DNA of 64,000 nucleotides from Guillardia theta CCMP2712 (taxonomy: Eukaryota > Cryptophyceae > Pyrenomonadales > Geminigeraceae). A program made the position numbers and the translations under genes. Shown piece after piece: positions 1 to 8,867 of this stretch (positions within the stretch are counted from its first letter, which is position 1; the number at the start of each line of letters is the position of its first letter). The notes beneath the pieces were generated by a model, which ran no database searches, was not told the origin of the DNA, and was given only the letters and a program-made list of their open reading frames with translations. The DNA lies in contig NW_005434630.1 in the NCBI RefSeq assembly GCF_000315625.1, positions 130,559 through 194,558 of the forward strand, written 5' to 3'.

Positions 1-436
1 ATGGTCAAGACGCTGAGGATCAGCAGGAGAGACACTGAACGACTCATCGTCCCTTCCACTCTCGTGTGTCTCCTCCTCCTCTCCTCCTCCTCTTCCTCTC
101 TCGCGCCCTTCCCTTCTGCGTTTTCGCTTCCGCTACCCTCTGTTTTCGCCTTGGGAATGCTAGGGACCTCGTACCTCTATCTCCCCGACCTACTTCTAAT
201 CCATTAATACCTGACTTATGAAATATCCTACCTTAAACCCCCAACTCACTGCACTCGAAAGGTGAGTCACTGTAGGACGAAAATGCAGAATTCGTAGGAG
301 GAGCGAAAGTAGAGGCGACATTTGGAAAGAGGAAGCGATCTAGCAGCAGGCTGAAGGGAGCAGGAGACTGAAGGAGGGAGAAGAGGAAGACTAGGAGCTG
401 AAGGCTAAGAAGGAGAGTTTTAGAGGCGTTTCCCCT
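1..436. other. No gene seen; 3' flank of the kinase gene
   Basis: CT-rich stretch (notably about 70-105) followed by purine-rich sequence (about 295-400). Short open frames here are low-complexity Ser/Leu runs. It probably holds the 3' UTR of the minus-strand kinase that ends at 437. Nothing else is supported. Confidence 0.5.
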
Positions 437-2293
437 TTACTGTTGATGACACCATTCTCTTGTAGCTCCTCTGCTGCTTCGCCGCTCGAATCTTTCACCT
501 CCATCTTCCTCTTCTTCACTCGAGTCGTCCTCTTCCTCCTTCCTTTCTTGCTGGCTGTCTCCATCCGCTTTCTTCTCGGCACCTGCCTCCATCCTCTTCT
601 TCTTCTCCTCTTGCGCGTGCAACTCTGCATGCAGGGTTTCGAGTTCTTTCTCAAAATCATTCAGTTCGTCGGGCTCCTCAACAGCCCTGCTGGCACTCGT
701 TGCGACGGGCGAGCCAGCGCTCGAGCTTCCGTCGGAATGCTTCGAGTCCTCCTCGTTGAAGTACCTGGGAGCAGCATCGTACTGCAAGGGCGACCTTCTC
801 TCTGGACTCCTTGACTGTGAGGAAGCCCTCCGCACCCTTGCCTGCACTTCAACGTCAGAGGAAGGGAGCAGCACCATGCCTAACCACCTTTCCAACATGC
901 GCTAGTCTTCGCATCAAAGGAGGAAACTCGCCCATGATCTCTTCGAAGTCTACTCTCATCAGTTGAAACAATTCTGCTGGCTCCGTGGAACATTTTCCAG
1001 TTGCATCCTGCCCCAACGAGACTACATCTGCAGTCCGCAACTCCGCAACTGTCAGCGCAACCTCCCCGAAGAAATCGCCTGAAAATATAGTGAGGAGCAA
1101 GAGTGAACAGGAGAAGGATTAGAGGGGGTCAAGAATTCGTCCGAGGGACACCAACAAGTTGCAAGACACAATCCAAGAGCAATTCTAGAGCAACAAAGTC
1201 ATGAATTACCTGTAGTTAATCTATCCACACGCTCCCCGTCCACAAGAATTTCCATCGCTCCCGAGTTGATAAAGTACATGCTGTCCCCTTGGTCGCCGGC
1301 ATTGATTAAAGCCTCACCCTTTGCCACCCTCACCAGCCGCAACTTCCTCGTGATTTTCTCCAACAGCATTGGATCGATGTTGGCAAACAGTGGCAATTTC
1401 CTGATCAACAAGAACGCACGATGCGAAGCATGGAGGTTTCCTGGCCCCGACCCCTCCGACTCTTCAGGTGCCTCGACAATCCATGGATGCTGCTGACATT
1501 GACGAGCCGAAAATCTCTGAGATGGATCGACGACCAGCATCTTCGATATCAAATCTTTGGCATCTGGAGATACTCCGTCCCAATACGGAGAGGGAAAATC
1601 ATACTGACCTTGGCAAATCTGTTCGAATAAGACAGAAGTCTTTTGATCAAAGAACGGAGGAAATCCACATAGCATTACGTACATCACAATACCCACTGAC
1701 CAGATGTCAACCTCTGGTCCATAATAGATGGATTTGCGCTTGGGATCAATGATCTCCGGTGCCACATAGGTCGGTGTACCACATAGTGTCTTCATGCTTG
1801 ATTGTTCGGTAGTGATGGAGGATAGTCCAAAGTCTGCAAGCTTGATTGTATAGTAGTCTGGTGATTCAGGATTGCTAGATGCGTACAATAGATTCTCAGG
1901 TTTGATGTCTCTATGGGCAATTGCTATGCTGTGCAGGTATGCTACAGCACTCAAAACATCAGATATCATCACGATGGCATCCCTTTCCTGGAAATGATCC
2001 ATCTCAATGATCCTATCCATGACTGTGCCACCAGTCATCAGATCCAAGATCAAGTACGTCTTGCTTCTCTCGTGATAGACTCCGTGCAGCCTGACGATGT
2101 TGGGATGCGAGACCTTGAGCATGGCGTTGATCTCCTTCTCCAATGCCGCGGGCTTGAAAAGAGAAGATCGTTTGTCAATGATCTTGACGGCACAGGTCAT
2201 TCCTGTGATCTTGTCCTTGGCCTGTTTCACAGTTGCATACGACCCCTTCCCGATCGTCTTCCCCAAGACCAGGTGCCGCGGCGGTCTCTGCAT
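437..2293 (-). CDS. CaMK-like Ser/Thr kinase with C-terminal cyclic-nucleotide-binding domain
   Basis: About 559 residues in three exons: 2293-1210, 1078-888 and 841-437. The first intron (131 nt) is well supported because the frame rejoins inside the cNMP motif. The second (46 nt) is less sure; without it the protein stops near 855. Start: ATG at 2293 just before the kinase domain. Visible kinase residues are the Gly loop GKGSYATV (15-22), Lys37 in AVK, HRDIKPEN (127-134, Asp129), DFG (154-156) and CGTPTYVAPE; the domain ends near HPWIVEA (about 271). The lobe reads like CaMK/CDPK kinases. Residues about 295-420 form a cNMP fold with FGEVAL and the phosphate-binding Arg five residues later (RTADV). 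The tail is acidic and Glu/Ser-rich. Inferred role: a kinase controlled by cyclic nucleotide or Ca2+ signals; no EF-hands were seen. The order kinase then cNBD is the reverse of PKG. Confidence 0.85.
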
Positions 2294-2808
2294 CGCGCAA
2301 CACGGCCTGAGTAAAGACAACCACCCCTACCCCTCGCTTGCGACCAGTCACCCGCTGTCGTAACCCCCCTTCTTCTGCGAATCACATAACCACCCCTCCC
2401 TCCGAGTGTGTTAAACCTGGTGTTACACGAACCTCAACCACAGAAAAAGGTACCCCACCCCTAGCTCGAACGCGCATTGCCTCCAACACCCCATGAACTC
2501 ACCAGGGGGTGGTCCTATCTGTTTGTATCTCCATGAGGTGGTAGGGGTCAATTCCTCTGGATACCAACAGGGTAGGGTGGTGAGATGGATTGCTGACCTT
2601 CGGCTGACATAAAAAGACTTCTATGATGGAAGAAGTCTAAAAATGTTATCCTTTCAAGAATTATTTATAATATATATTTTTCAAAAGTTGTACTCTGGAG
2701 GCTCCGGAGCTGTCAGCGGAGATCAAAATCCACAAGATCACGACTTCTCGCACCCAATACCATCACAACCTCGTGATAACAACATTTTATAGAATGGCTT
2801 GTAAAACT
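2294..2808. promoter_or_regulatory. Upstream region of the kinase gene with a GGGGTA-type island
   Basis: On the minus strand the 300 bases before the kinase ATG are rich in GGGGTAGGGG-like words (fwd 2320-2590 shows CACCCC and TACCCC). Similar islands occur near 27.2-27.8, 31.4-31.6 and 58.86 kb. A TTTACTCAG sequence just before the ATG could be a 5'-UTR splice acceptor. The AT-rich stretch 2640-2690 holds no gene. A promoter role is inferred only from position. Confidence 0.3.
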
Positions 2809-2813
2809 AAAAA
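2809..2813 (-). terminator. RNA polymerase III T-run terminator
   Basis: Five Ts on the minus strand, 8 nt past the 3' end of the tRNA at 2821-2893. This is the usual Pol III stop signal. Confidence 0.6.
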
Positions 2814-2820
2814 GTGAAGA

Positions 2821-2893
2821 CACCTGACCTGGGACTTGAACCCAGAACCTTTGGATTAGAAGTCCAACGCGCTGTCCATTGCGCCAGCCAAGC
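2821..2893 (-). tRNA. tRNA-Arg (anticodon UCU)
   Basis: 73 nt, no intron. The D-stem is GCGC/GCGC, the anticodon stem TTGGA/TCCAA around loop CTTCTAA (anticodon TCT), the variable loop AGGTT, the T-stem CTGGG/CCCAG around TTCAAGT. The acceptor GCTTGGC/GTCAGGT pairs fully, but three of its seven pairs are G-U; the discriminator is G. The D and anticodon arms match the common eukaryotic tRNA-Arg(UCU) pattern (TGGCGCAATGGA.AGCGC). A box and B box (GGTTCAAGTCC) are in place. It reads AGA codons. Confidence 0.93.
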
Positions 2894-3621
2894 TCCCCTC
2901 ACCACCCGCACGTGCCATCAGATATGATATACCAACAAGCCTCTTCCAAGCCCTGCGGCCACGGCCGGCGGCGCTGTGCATGCCAGATAGTTGAACCGCC
3001 GGCCCGACTCACCAGGCTGGCCTACCGTACCGTCAGTACCGTACTCGGCTGAGATCCAATTGCTTGCTTGCCGCCTTATACGGTAACGTTGAACCTCGGA
3101 ACTTCAGTTAAGTTCCGAGTTCCGCGGCGGCCGCCGCGACTGCAGGAGCGGCGGGCGGCCGCATACGCCCGGCCGGGTCCGCCGCGATAATCGGACAGGC
3201 TCACTGCCACTGCCGATTCATCCGAGGTGACTGGCCGCTGGCCGTCTTGCCAAGCCTTGAAGGAAGCTTGAAGTTGTTCAACTTCAGTTGGCAACGATTC
3301 GTGATCGGACGGAAGTGAACGCTCAGTTCACACTTTGAACGACAGATCGAATCTAAGCAAGCCTTTCAAGTTCTTGCCCACTTGTTTCTCGATTTCAACG
3401 TTCTGGCACCGGGCCGCAGCCTGTGGTAGGATGCAAGGACATTGGAAAAGCATTCGGTAAGCTCTGTGCTGCATTTGGTAAGCATTCGGTAAGCTCTGTA
3501 CTTGAGAGTCTCGATTTCAACGTTCTGGCACCGGGCCGCAGCACGGTACCCGTAGTACCTTGTCGGACCGTGCTGCTACGGTCCCACGGCGGTCACGTTC
3601 AGTGTCGGAGTTTCAGTACCA
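2894..3621. repeat. GC-rich repeat region with 34-nt direct repeats
   Basis: Strongly GC-rich (GCCGGC, CGGCCG words) with repeated TACCGTA tokens at 3010-3045. A 34-nt sequence at 3387-3420 recurs exactly at 3509-3542, period 122. Between the copies a shorter motif (AAGCATTCGGTAAGCTCTGT) occurs twice. No convincing gene; the 72-aa frame at 3076-3294 looks like chance. It probably belongs to the degraded element whose chromodomain follows. Confidence 0.55.
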
Positions 3622-3876
3622 TTGTCTGTACGGCGCCGTTCAAGTCTGTTTGATGAGACTGAACCACCACCTTTGCCTTTAATTCAACGAGATGGACAGT
3701 ATTTTGAAGTCGATCGCGTTTTGGCTCGTCGTGGAAAAGGTAATCGTGTGCAGTACTTGGTTCGTTGGGAAGGGTATGACAAGTCGTCGGATGATTCTTG
3801 GTTATCTACACGCGAATTTCGGACTCCAGAGTTGAGGAAAATGATTCGTGATTTCAATCTTGTGAATGCTCCTTGA
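3622..3876 (+). mobile_element. Orphan chromodomain, likely 3' end of a Ty3/gypsy (chromovirus) polyprotein
   Basis: An 84-codon open stretch ending at a stop. After a Pro-rich linker (EPPPLPL) it reads YFEVDRVLARRG, VQYLVRWEGYD and DDSWLSTREF, the chromodomain layout with aromatic-cage positions (Y, W, and W in DSW) and the 'ill-fitting Trp' region. In chromoviruses this module sits after integrase and binds methylated histone to guide insertion. No integrase, RT or gag is visible upstream, so it is a fragment or a captured domain. It lies within repeats and may use no ATG of its own (the first codon is in doubt). Confidence 0.7.
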
Positions 3877-4878
3877 TTATTGGCGTTTGCAGCGAAGTTG
3901 GAGCTGAGAAGTGTGTTCTCATCTATCAGCGCTAGGGAGCGAAACGCTAGGATTTGTTTACTGGTTTTCGTTTTTCTTAAGTACGGTAGATGTCCTAGGC
4001 AGTCTCGTTTCTTAGGAAATTAGATTTCTTTCTTTCCTTTATTTTTAACGCCAAGTTCGAGTAAAGTACCGTTGGACTGTGTATTGTTTTTGCACACTTG
4101 CTCTTTGATTTCTTGACCGTACGGGATCACATCGTGTGACAACACTGGATCGAGAGATACTTGTAGGAAGTTTTCCTAACACTCTCCCCTCTCCCTCTCT
4201 CTCCTGACTCTGCCGCTGCTCTCTCCTCCCGCCCTCCCCATGATGTTTACGCTGTTCAGTTGTCCGGCACTCTAAGTCCTCCTCTGAGATCGCTCCCAGC
4301 TGCTGACCTCGACTGGCTCCGACCTCGATGCTACCCGCTCGGCCCGGCGACCTCTCCTCGGCTCTACCCTCCTCTTCCTGCTGCTCCGCTTTCTCCCCTC
4401 CGCTGGGCCGCCCCGACCATGACCGTCACTGGCAGTGCCATTGCCAACTCCCTCTCCCTCCGATGCCTCTCAGCTCCCCGGGCCCTCCTGTCGATCGACT
4501 CGATCACGTCTCCCTTCTGGATGCTTCCCTCCCGAGTCCCTTGCCGCCGCGCCGCGCCGGCCCCGGCGGCCCCGGGCGGCCTCCTCTTAGGATCAGACTG
4601 TGTAAGACCTGCCCCCTCCACTACGGTCAGTCTCTCCCCGTAGAGTCTGCCACCGCCCGACGTCACCGGTGAGTCAGAGTGAAGCTGAAGTATTGATCCC
4701 TCAGTCGGGGCTGGGGATGAGCCTTGTCAGCTCCGGCGCGGCCGGCCCGGCGGCAAGCTGACTGAGTCGGAGCCGTCACACTGAGTCTAGTAAAAAATAG
4801 CGGAAATTTTCAAAAAAGAATAACTACTGTAAAACTACAACCGGTTACTCAAAGTTAAGTAAAATCAGATCGAGGTGC
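3877..4878 (+). other. Possible LTR/UTR remnant and MsrA upstream region
   Basis: Just after the chromodomain stop is AT-rich, non-coding sequence. A stretch from about 4136 (TGTGACAACA) to 4180 (TTCCTAACA) begins TG and ends CA, like the tail of an LTR, but no second copy is in the window. From 4180 to 4670 it is CT/GC-rich with low-complexity open frames on both strands, none convincing. 4690-4790 is GC-rich (GGCGCGGCCGGCCC), then AT-rich up to the MsrA start. Confidence 0.35.
4845..4876 (+). promoter_or_regulatory. Copy of a dispersed start-proximal element
   Basis: TTACTCAAAGTTAAGT followed by AAAATCAG.TCGAGG, ending a few bases before the MsrA start codon. Nearly the same 30-nt string occurs at 34171-34203 (+) and 16307-16280 (-), with shorter matches at 31954-31940 (-) and 62276-62264 (-). 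In this copy and the first two it points toward a nearby start codon. Promoter/initiator is the preferred reading; a transposon end is the alternative. Confidence 0.4.
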
Positions 4879-4887
4879 ATGGCATGA
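4879..4887 (+). promoter_or_regulatory. Three-codon upstream ORF overlapping the MsrA start
   Basis: An out-of-frame ATG at 4879 reads ATG GCA TGA; its stop overlaps the in-frame MsrA ATG at 4884. Reinitiation or leaky scanning would be needed to translate MsrA. Whether the first ATG is in the mRNA depends on the unknown transcription start. Confidence 0.5.
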
Positions 4888-5832
4888 GGACTGTCGTTCT
4901 CCTCCTGCACTTTGTCGCTGCCTCCTCCTTCCATATCGGATCGCTACAGGTGTCTTCTCCCTCCCTCCTGTCCCTTGCAGCATCGAGAAGATCCCTCTCC
5001 AGTCTCCGCCGGTCAACTTCAACGTCCACTCCATCCTCAATCACTTGCTCTTTCAGTGCGATGGGGAGGACAAAGCCGCTTGACCCCCTGGACATCACTC
5101 AGAACAAGATGTTTCAGCGGTGCCCACTACGTAGCTCCCCTGTCGACGAGTCCCTCAGCATTGCTACCTTTGCCCTTGGGTGATTTTGGCATCCAGAGGC
5201 TGCTCTTGGAGCGGCCTCTGGTGTGAAGAGGACTAGGGTTGGCTACTGCGGAGGAAAGCAGAAGGATCCGACCTATCGCAAAGTTTGCTCTGATCCTATC
5301 TATGCGGATTGGGCAGAAGCTGTGCAGGTCGAGTTTGATGAATCGTCGATAAGCTACGCTGAGCTTGTCGAGCATTTCTTTCGCTCTCATGACGCGTCCT
5401 TCGGAAGTGGCAAAAGGCAGTACATGTCAGCAATCTTCTACCACTCTGAAGAACAGGAGAAGACTGCGCAACAAGTTCTGAGCAATTTCAATACACAGAA
5501 ACGTGTGGTGACTGTAATCGAACCGGCGACGGACTTCTACGATGCAGAGTTGTATCACCAGAAATGGCTGCTGCAGAGGCGGAGAGACTGGTTTGCAACA
5601 TTGGAGCTCATGTCGCCTGAAGATCTTGTTGATGGACAAGCTGCGAGGTAAGACGGAATGAGAAGAGTGAAGAGATATGCTTCTTGTGTCCTCACTCCCA
5701 ATTCTCCTCAGCGGTTTGAACGCATATGTTGCTGGCCACCTCTCCCAGAAGGATTTTCGTGATCTTGTTGACGTCTGGGTGAGAGATAAGGTGATCTCCA
5801 ACGATGTTTGGTCTGCCATCCGCACGAAGTGA
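4884..5832 (+). CDS. msrA: Peptide methionine-(S)-sulfoxide reductase, selenocysteine form
   Basis: Two exons, 4884-5647 and 5712-5832, with a 64-nt GT-AG intron; 294 residues. The MsrA signature GCFW is present as G-U-F-W with Sec100 encoded by UGA at 5181-5183; ATFALG precedes it and HPEAALGAASG follows, keeping the conserved Glu. Family landmarks continue: TRVGYCGG, DPTYRKVC, AEAVQVEFD, HFFRSHDASF, QYMSAIFYHS, EEQEKTA and the C-terminal LNAYVAGH. The enzyme reduces S-Met-sulfoxide in proteins; selenolate raises turnover. No C-terminal resolving Cys is seen. The N-terminus MRTVVLLLHFVAASS then F and a Ser/Arg-rich stretch fits a signal peptide plus transit peptide for a complex plastid (inference). 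A SECIS at 6031-6101 supports UGA recoding. A naive gene model would break at the UGA. Confidence 0.93.
5181..5183 (+). other. In-frame UGA decoded as selenocysteine (Sec100)
   Basis: The reading frame from 4884 to 5647 is open apart from this single TGA, which falls exactly where MsrA enzymes carry the catalytic Cys. Sequence on both sides is continuous MsrA in the same frame, and a SECIS lies 860 nt downstream in the transcript's 3' UTR. Confidence 0.92.
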
Positions 5833-6030
5833 GACCCCTTGACTTTGTTGAGGTGAAAACTTGTTCTGATTCTGAGAACAGGCTCGGCTTCGAGTGTGAG
5901 AATGATGAATGATTTGTCGATCGGTGGTTGTACTAGATGATGATGTTTTGCAAGGTGAGACAGATTTAGGATTAAGATGGATTTTGTTTTTTGTTTTGAC
6001 AAACACTTTTTGCTCAGTTTATTTGTCCAA

Positions 6031-6101
6031 CATGGAGAGCGAATGATGCAAGAGAGCAGAAAACCATTACTGGCGGCTTTCTTGCTGACAGATTCTTCAT
6101 G
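6031..6101 (+). promoter_or_regulatory. SECIS element in the msrA 3' UTR
   Basis: Helix I: CATGGAGAG (6031-6039) pairs with TTCTTCATG (6093-6101), nine pairs including two G-U. The SECIS core has ATGA at 6043-6046 on the 5' side and TGAC at 6086-6089 on the 3' side, giving the tandem sheared G.A pairs. Helix II: GCAAGAGAGC (6048-6057) pairs with GCTTTCTTGC (6076-6085), ten pairs with one G-U. The apical part AGAAAACC... supplies the unpaired As about 11 nt above the core, followed by a mini-stem CCA/TGG, which matches a form II SECIS. It starts about 200 nt after the stop codon. It would bind SBP2 and recruit the Sec elongation factor. Confidence 0.92.
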
Positions 6102-6205
6102 TACAGTACAGCCTGGCAAGATATCATCAGTCTAGACTATGATCCTTGTAATCAGTAAACAACAAAGAGCACTTGTTGTATCACAGCATTGAGCGGTGCC
6201 CATTT

Positions 6206-6721
6206 TCAAAAACGCCTTTTTATCAGGTCTTCTGCCAAGACATCTTTCACATTCATCTTTGCGAAATCCTGCCACATTCCTCCTCGGCAAAGTCGTTGTG
6301 CTGTCAGAATTGCGTTGATTCTTTCAACCGTGCTCGATGTTTCCATCACCACAGCAGCTTTGGTTTCAACAAGGGAAGCTTTCCGCGCATTGTCGTCTGG
6401 GAGATGGAGAGCGTCTATCGCTGCTGCAAGGAGAGGAAGCGCCATTTCATGTTCATATGGTTGATTTGCATGAAAGCTACCAACAGCTTGCAAGCATGCG
6501 AGCTCTTGCTCTTTCCTCTTCAGCACCTCAGTCTCGGCAGCGATCAATTTCTCCACAGTTTCTATCATCTCCTCCTCCTCTTCGATCTCCTCCTCGACAA
6601 ACGCAAACTGTTCAGCACTCTCTTCTTCTAGTTCCTCCATCAGCTTCTCGGAGTACTCCTTCCCTCCATCTCCCAGCTCCTCGCAGACCCGCCGCCATCG
6701 CTCCACAAGCAGCGAGTCCAT
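6206..6721 (-). CDS. Unrecognised 171-residue coiled-coil protein
   Basis: A single open frame with ATG at 6721. Residues about 25-75 are very rich in Glu with Leu/Ile/Met at heptad-like spacing (ELEEESAEQ, EEEIEEEEEM, VEKLIAAETEVLKRKEQ), typical of an acidic coiled coil. The C-terminal half is mixed and less charged and ends DLIKRRF. No catalytic motif or signal peptide. It converges on msrA, its stop lying about 100 nt from the SECIS, and diverges from cyclin C. Function not assigned. Confidence 0.7.
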   Translation of the reverse strand: MDSLLVERWRRVCEELGDGGKEYSEKLMEELEEESAEQFAFVEEEIEEEEEMIETVEKLIAAETEVLKRKEQELACLQAVGSFHANQPYEHEMALPLLAAAIDALHLPDDNARKASLVETKAAVVMETSSTVERINAILTAQRLCRGGMWQDFAKMNVKDVLAEDLIKRRF

Positions 6722-7391
6722 GGTGAGCTTGCCTCGATTAAAAAAACATATGATTTTTTGAGGACAGCAACTTTCAACTTATCAGTCAACAGTGGTTATC
6801 AGAAGTGTACATGCATACTTTCCCGCGTCCCTCGTCCTCTCAGCCTCCTTGCCCTCCGTGTGCCTTCGCCCTCTCCCTCCCCTTCGCGCCTGCCCCTCTC
6901 ACCTCCCCTCACCTCCCCTCCCCTCACCTCCCCTCACCTCCCCTCCCCTCCCCCTCCGCACACAACCTCTCTGTCGAACCCCTCCCACCCAACCCTGCAC
7001 TCCATTCTGTCTCCTTTCTTTCCTCTCCCGACTTTCGTCTCCTTCAATTTCCCATCTTTCTTCTCTGCACAGCCTTTCCTTGCCTGCACTTCTCCCCCGA
7101 ACATCGCCCTCTTCCAGTCTCTGCTATGAGAATTCCTCGTCCCCATTCTTTGTCTCCCTTCGCCCTTGCCCACATCTACTTTCACTCACTCTGACCAAAC
7201 GGTCTGGCTCTGTCAATTTAGCTGGTTCTAATTGTTTGTCCCACTGTTCGTTGCCTCATCCAAACATCCACAGCAAATGTCTTTTTGTTTGTCGAACTAT
7301 CCCTCTTTCGAAGTGTTTTACCGATGTATCACTTCCGTCTTGATCGATGATTGACCGTTCCACATCCGAAACTGTTCTCATGTCTTCGCAG
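6722..7391. promoter_or_regulatory. Divergent intergenic region between the coiled-coil gene and cyclin C
   Basis: 670 bp between two divergent starts. CT-rich throughout, with a C-rich minisatellite near 6896-6956. Ser/Pro-rich open frames here are low complexity and rejected. A CAG directly before the cyclin ATG could be a 5'-UTR splice acceptor. Confidence 0.4.
6896..6956 (+). repeat. C-rich minisatellite, CACCTCCCCT units
   Basis: About six degenerate tandem copies of CTCACCTCCC / CTCCCCTCAC words. The opposite strand is G-rich in runs of four, so it could form a G-quadruplex in the shared promoter. Confidence 0.8.
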
Positions 7392-8836
7392 ATGGCGGCA
7401 AATTTCTGGCTGTCCTCTCACTGGTATGATTCTTATCGAAATGAGATGGTTTTTTATTTCTTGACTTTCGCAAAGCACTGAATGGTTGAAGAATGCAAAG
7501 GACGAAGACAACAACCCAGAAGTCAGGGTAATCCGAATGCTCTTGTGAAACGTGCAGTCACGTCATGGTCAGCAACGGAAGGAGAAGAATCGAGAAATCA
7601 TGTTGAGCGATGAAGAGATTAAGAAACTAAGAATTCACATGTCAACTTTTATTAGCCGTCAGTCCCAATCCTCGTCTTGTCGGCTCTTAGTTACTCGATT
7701 TGCAGAACTGGGAAGAAATTTGCACGTCAAAGTGCGTCAGAGGGTCATCAGCACGGCCACGGTTTACCTTGCAAGGTATTTGACTTGTGTGTTACTTTCT
7801 TGTTTTAACACAACGCCCAGATTCTACTACCACAACTCCTACAAAGATTTTCATCCTCATCTCATCGCAGCTACAGCTCTGTATCTTGCTTCCAAGGTGG
7901 AGGAATCGCCGGTGTCGGTGAGGAGGATCAAAAAAGATTCATGCTTGTCACGCTTGACAATCGCTGTAAGCCGAAGCACATCGTGTCGGCTTTGAAGGAA
8001 TTGCATCAGACCAAGTGGCCCAAGGAGGAGAGCTACGACATACGGGATATCGTGGATGGTGAAATTCCATGTCTTGTATTTGACTTGCGGCTTACATTCT
8101 CTCAGCCGAATATTTCTTGATGGAGGAATTGCGATTTAATCTCATCGTCTTCCATCCATACAGACAGACTGAACTTTATATGAAAGACGCAAAACTTGAA
8201 TCTTGCGTTCATACAGCTTGGCAAATCATCAATGACTCGTAAGCAATCTTTCAGTTTTTTGCACTTTTTCACCTGCTTCATGCCAGATATCGCTTGGACT
8301 TGTGCTTGTATTATCCTCCTCACATCATTGCCATTGCGGTCGTGCAGATGGCTGGCGCTTACCACAACTACGACACAACCGAGTGAGCTGATGTCTTGAC
8401 TGTTTCTTGACTGTCGTTGGTGGAATTATTATTTCTCTCCTATTTTCCTCCTCTTACCTTTTTGTGACTGTCTGGTAGATGGTTGAAGACCCTAAAATTC
8501 CGTGATGGACACGAAAAGGCAATCCCGGTAAACGCGGATTTGGACAAGACGCGATTTCTTGACGCGCACGTTCGATAACAGGAAGTACAAGAGAAGCTCT
8601 TGGAGTTGTACGAAGACTACAGGTACATGTTCCCGAGTCAATCAGAACTTCATGACATGATGGGCTCACAGCCATCTTGAACATGATGAGATCATGCACA
8701 TCTTGGACAAGGTCCCACGACATCCTCCTCTCGGTCACTTTCCAATTGTTTCATCCCCTCACTTTTTCTCATCAAGGTTACAGGGAAGGGGGCGTCTCCC
8801 GTCATGAGTCCTCCTCCAGTATCCACCCCAGGATAA
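7392..8836 (+). CDS. CCNC: Cyclin C (CDK8-module cyclin)
   Basis: About ten short exons. The protein opens MAANFWLSSH like cyclin C (MAGNFWQSSH). Later exons give EIKKLRIHMSTFIS, QLGRNLHVKVRQRVI, STATVYLARFYYHNSYKD, HLIAATALYLASKVEE (cyclin box 1) and then AEYFLMEELRFNLIVFHPY, WQIINDSYRLDLCLYYPPH and IIAIAVVQMAGAYH (second fold). The end reads ILDKVTGKGASPVMSPPP and stops at 8834-8836. Cyclin C pairs with CDK8 in the Mediator kinase module in the nucleus. Most introns are 45-65 nt; one near 7526-7555 appears to be only about 30 nt, and the frame needs its removal. Confidence in identity is high; individual borders are by eye. Confidence 0.9.
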
Positions 8837-8867
8837 CACCAGGAACGCGCGAGCTCCCGGATAATTT

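Noticed and set aside
1-207. 68-residue Ser/Leu-rich open frame
   Set aside because: CT-rich low complexity with no motif; probably non-coding.
4260-4672. Pro/Ser-rich frames on both strands before msrA
   Set aside because: GC/CT composition keeps several frames open at once; no start, splice or domain evidence.
4884-5832. Reading msrA as a pseudogene or as two genes split by a stop
   Set aside because: The only stop is TGA at the catalytic-Cys site, every other motif and the intron are intact, and a SECIS follows. Selenocysteine is the better explanation.
6758-7343. Three overlapping Pro/Ser-rich plus-strand frames
   Set aside because: They run through a C-rich minisatellite and lack conserved text.
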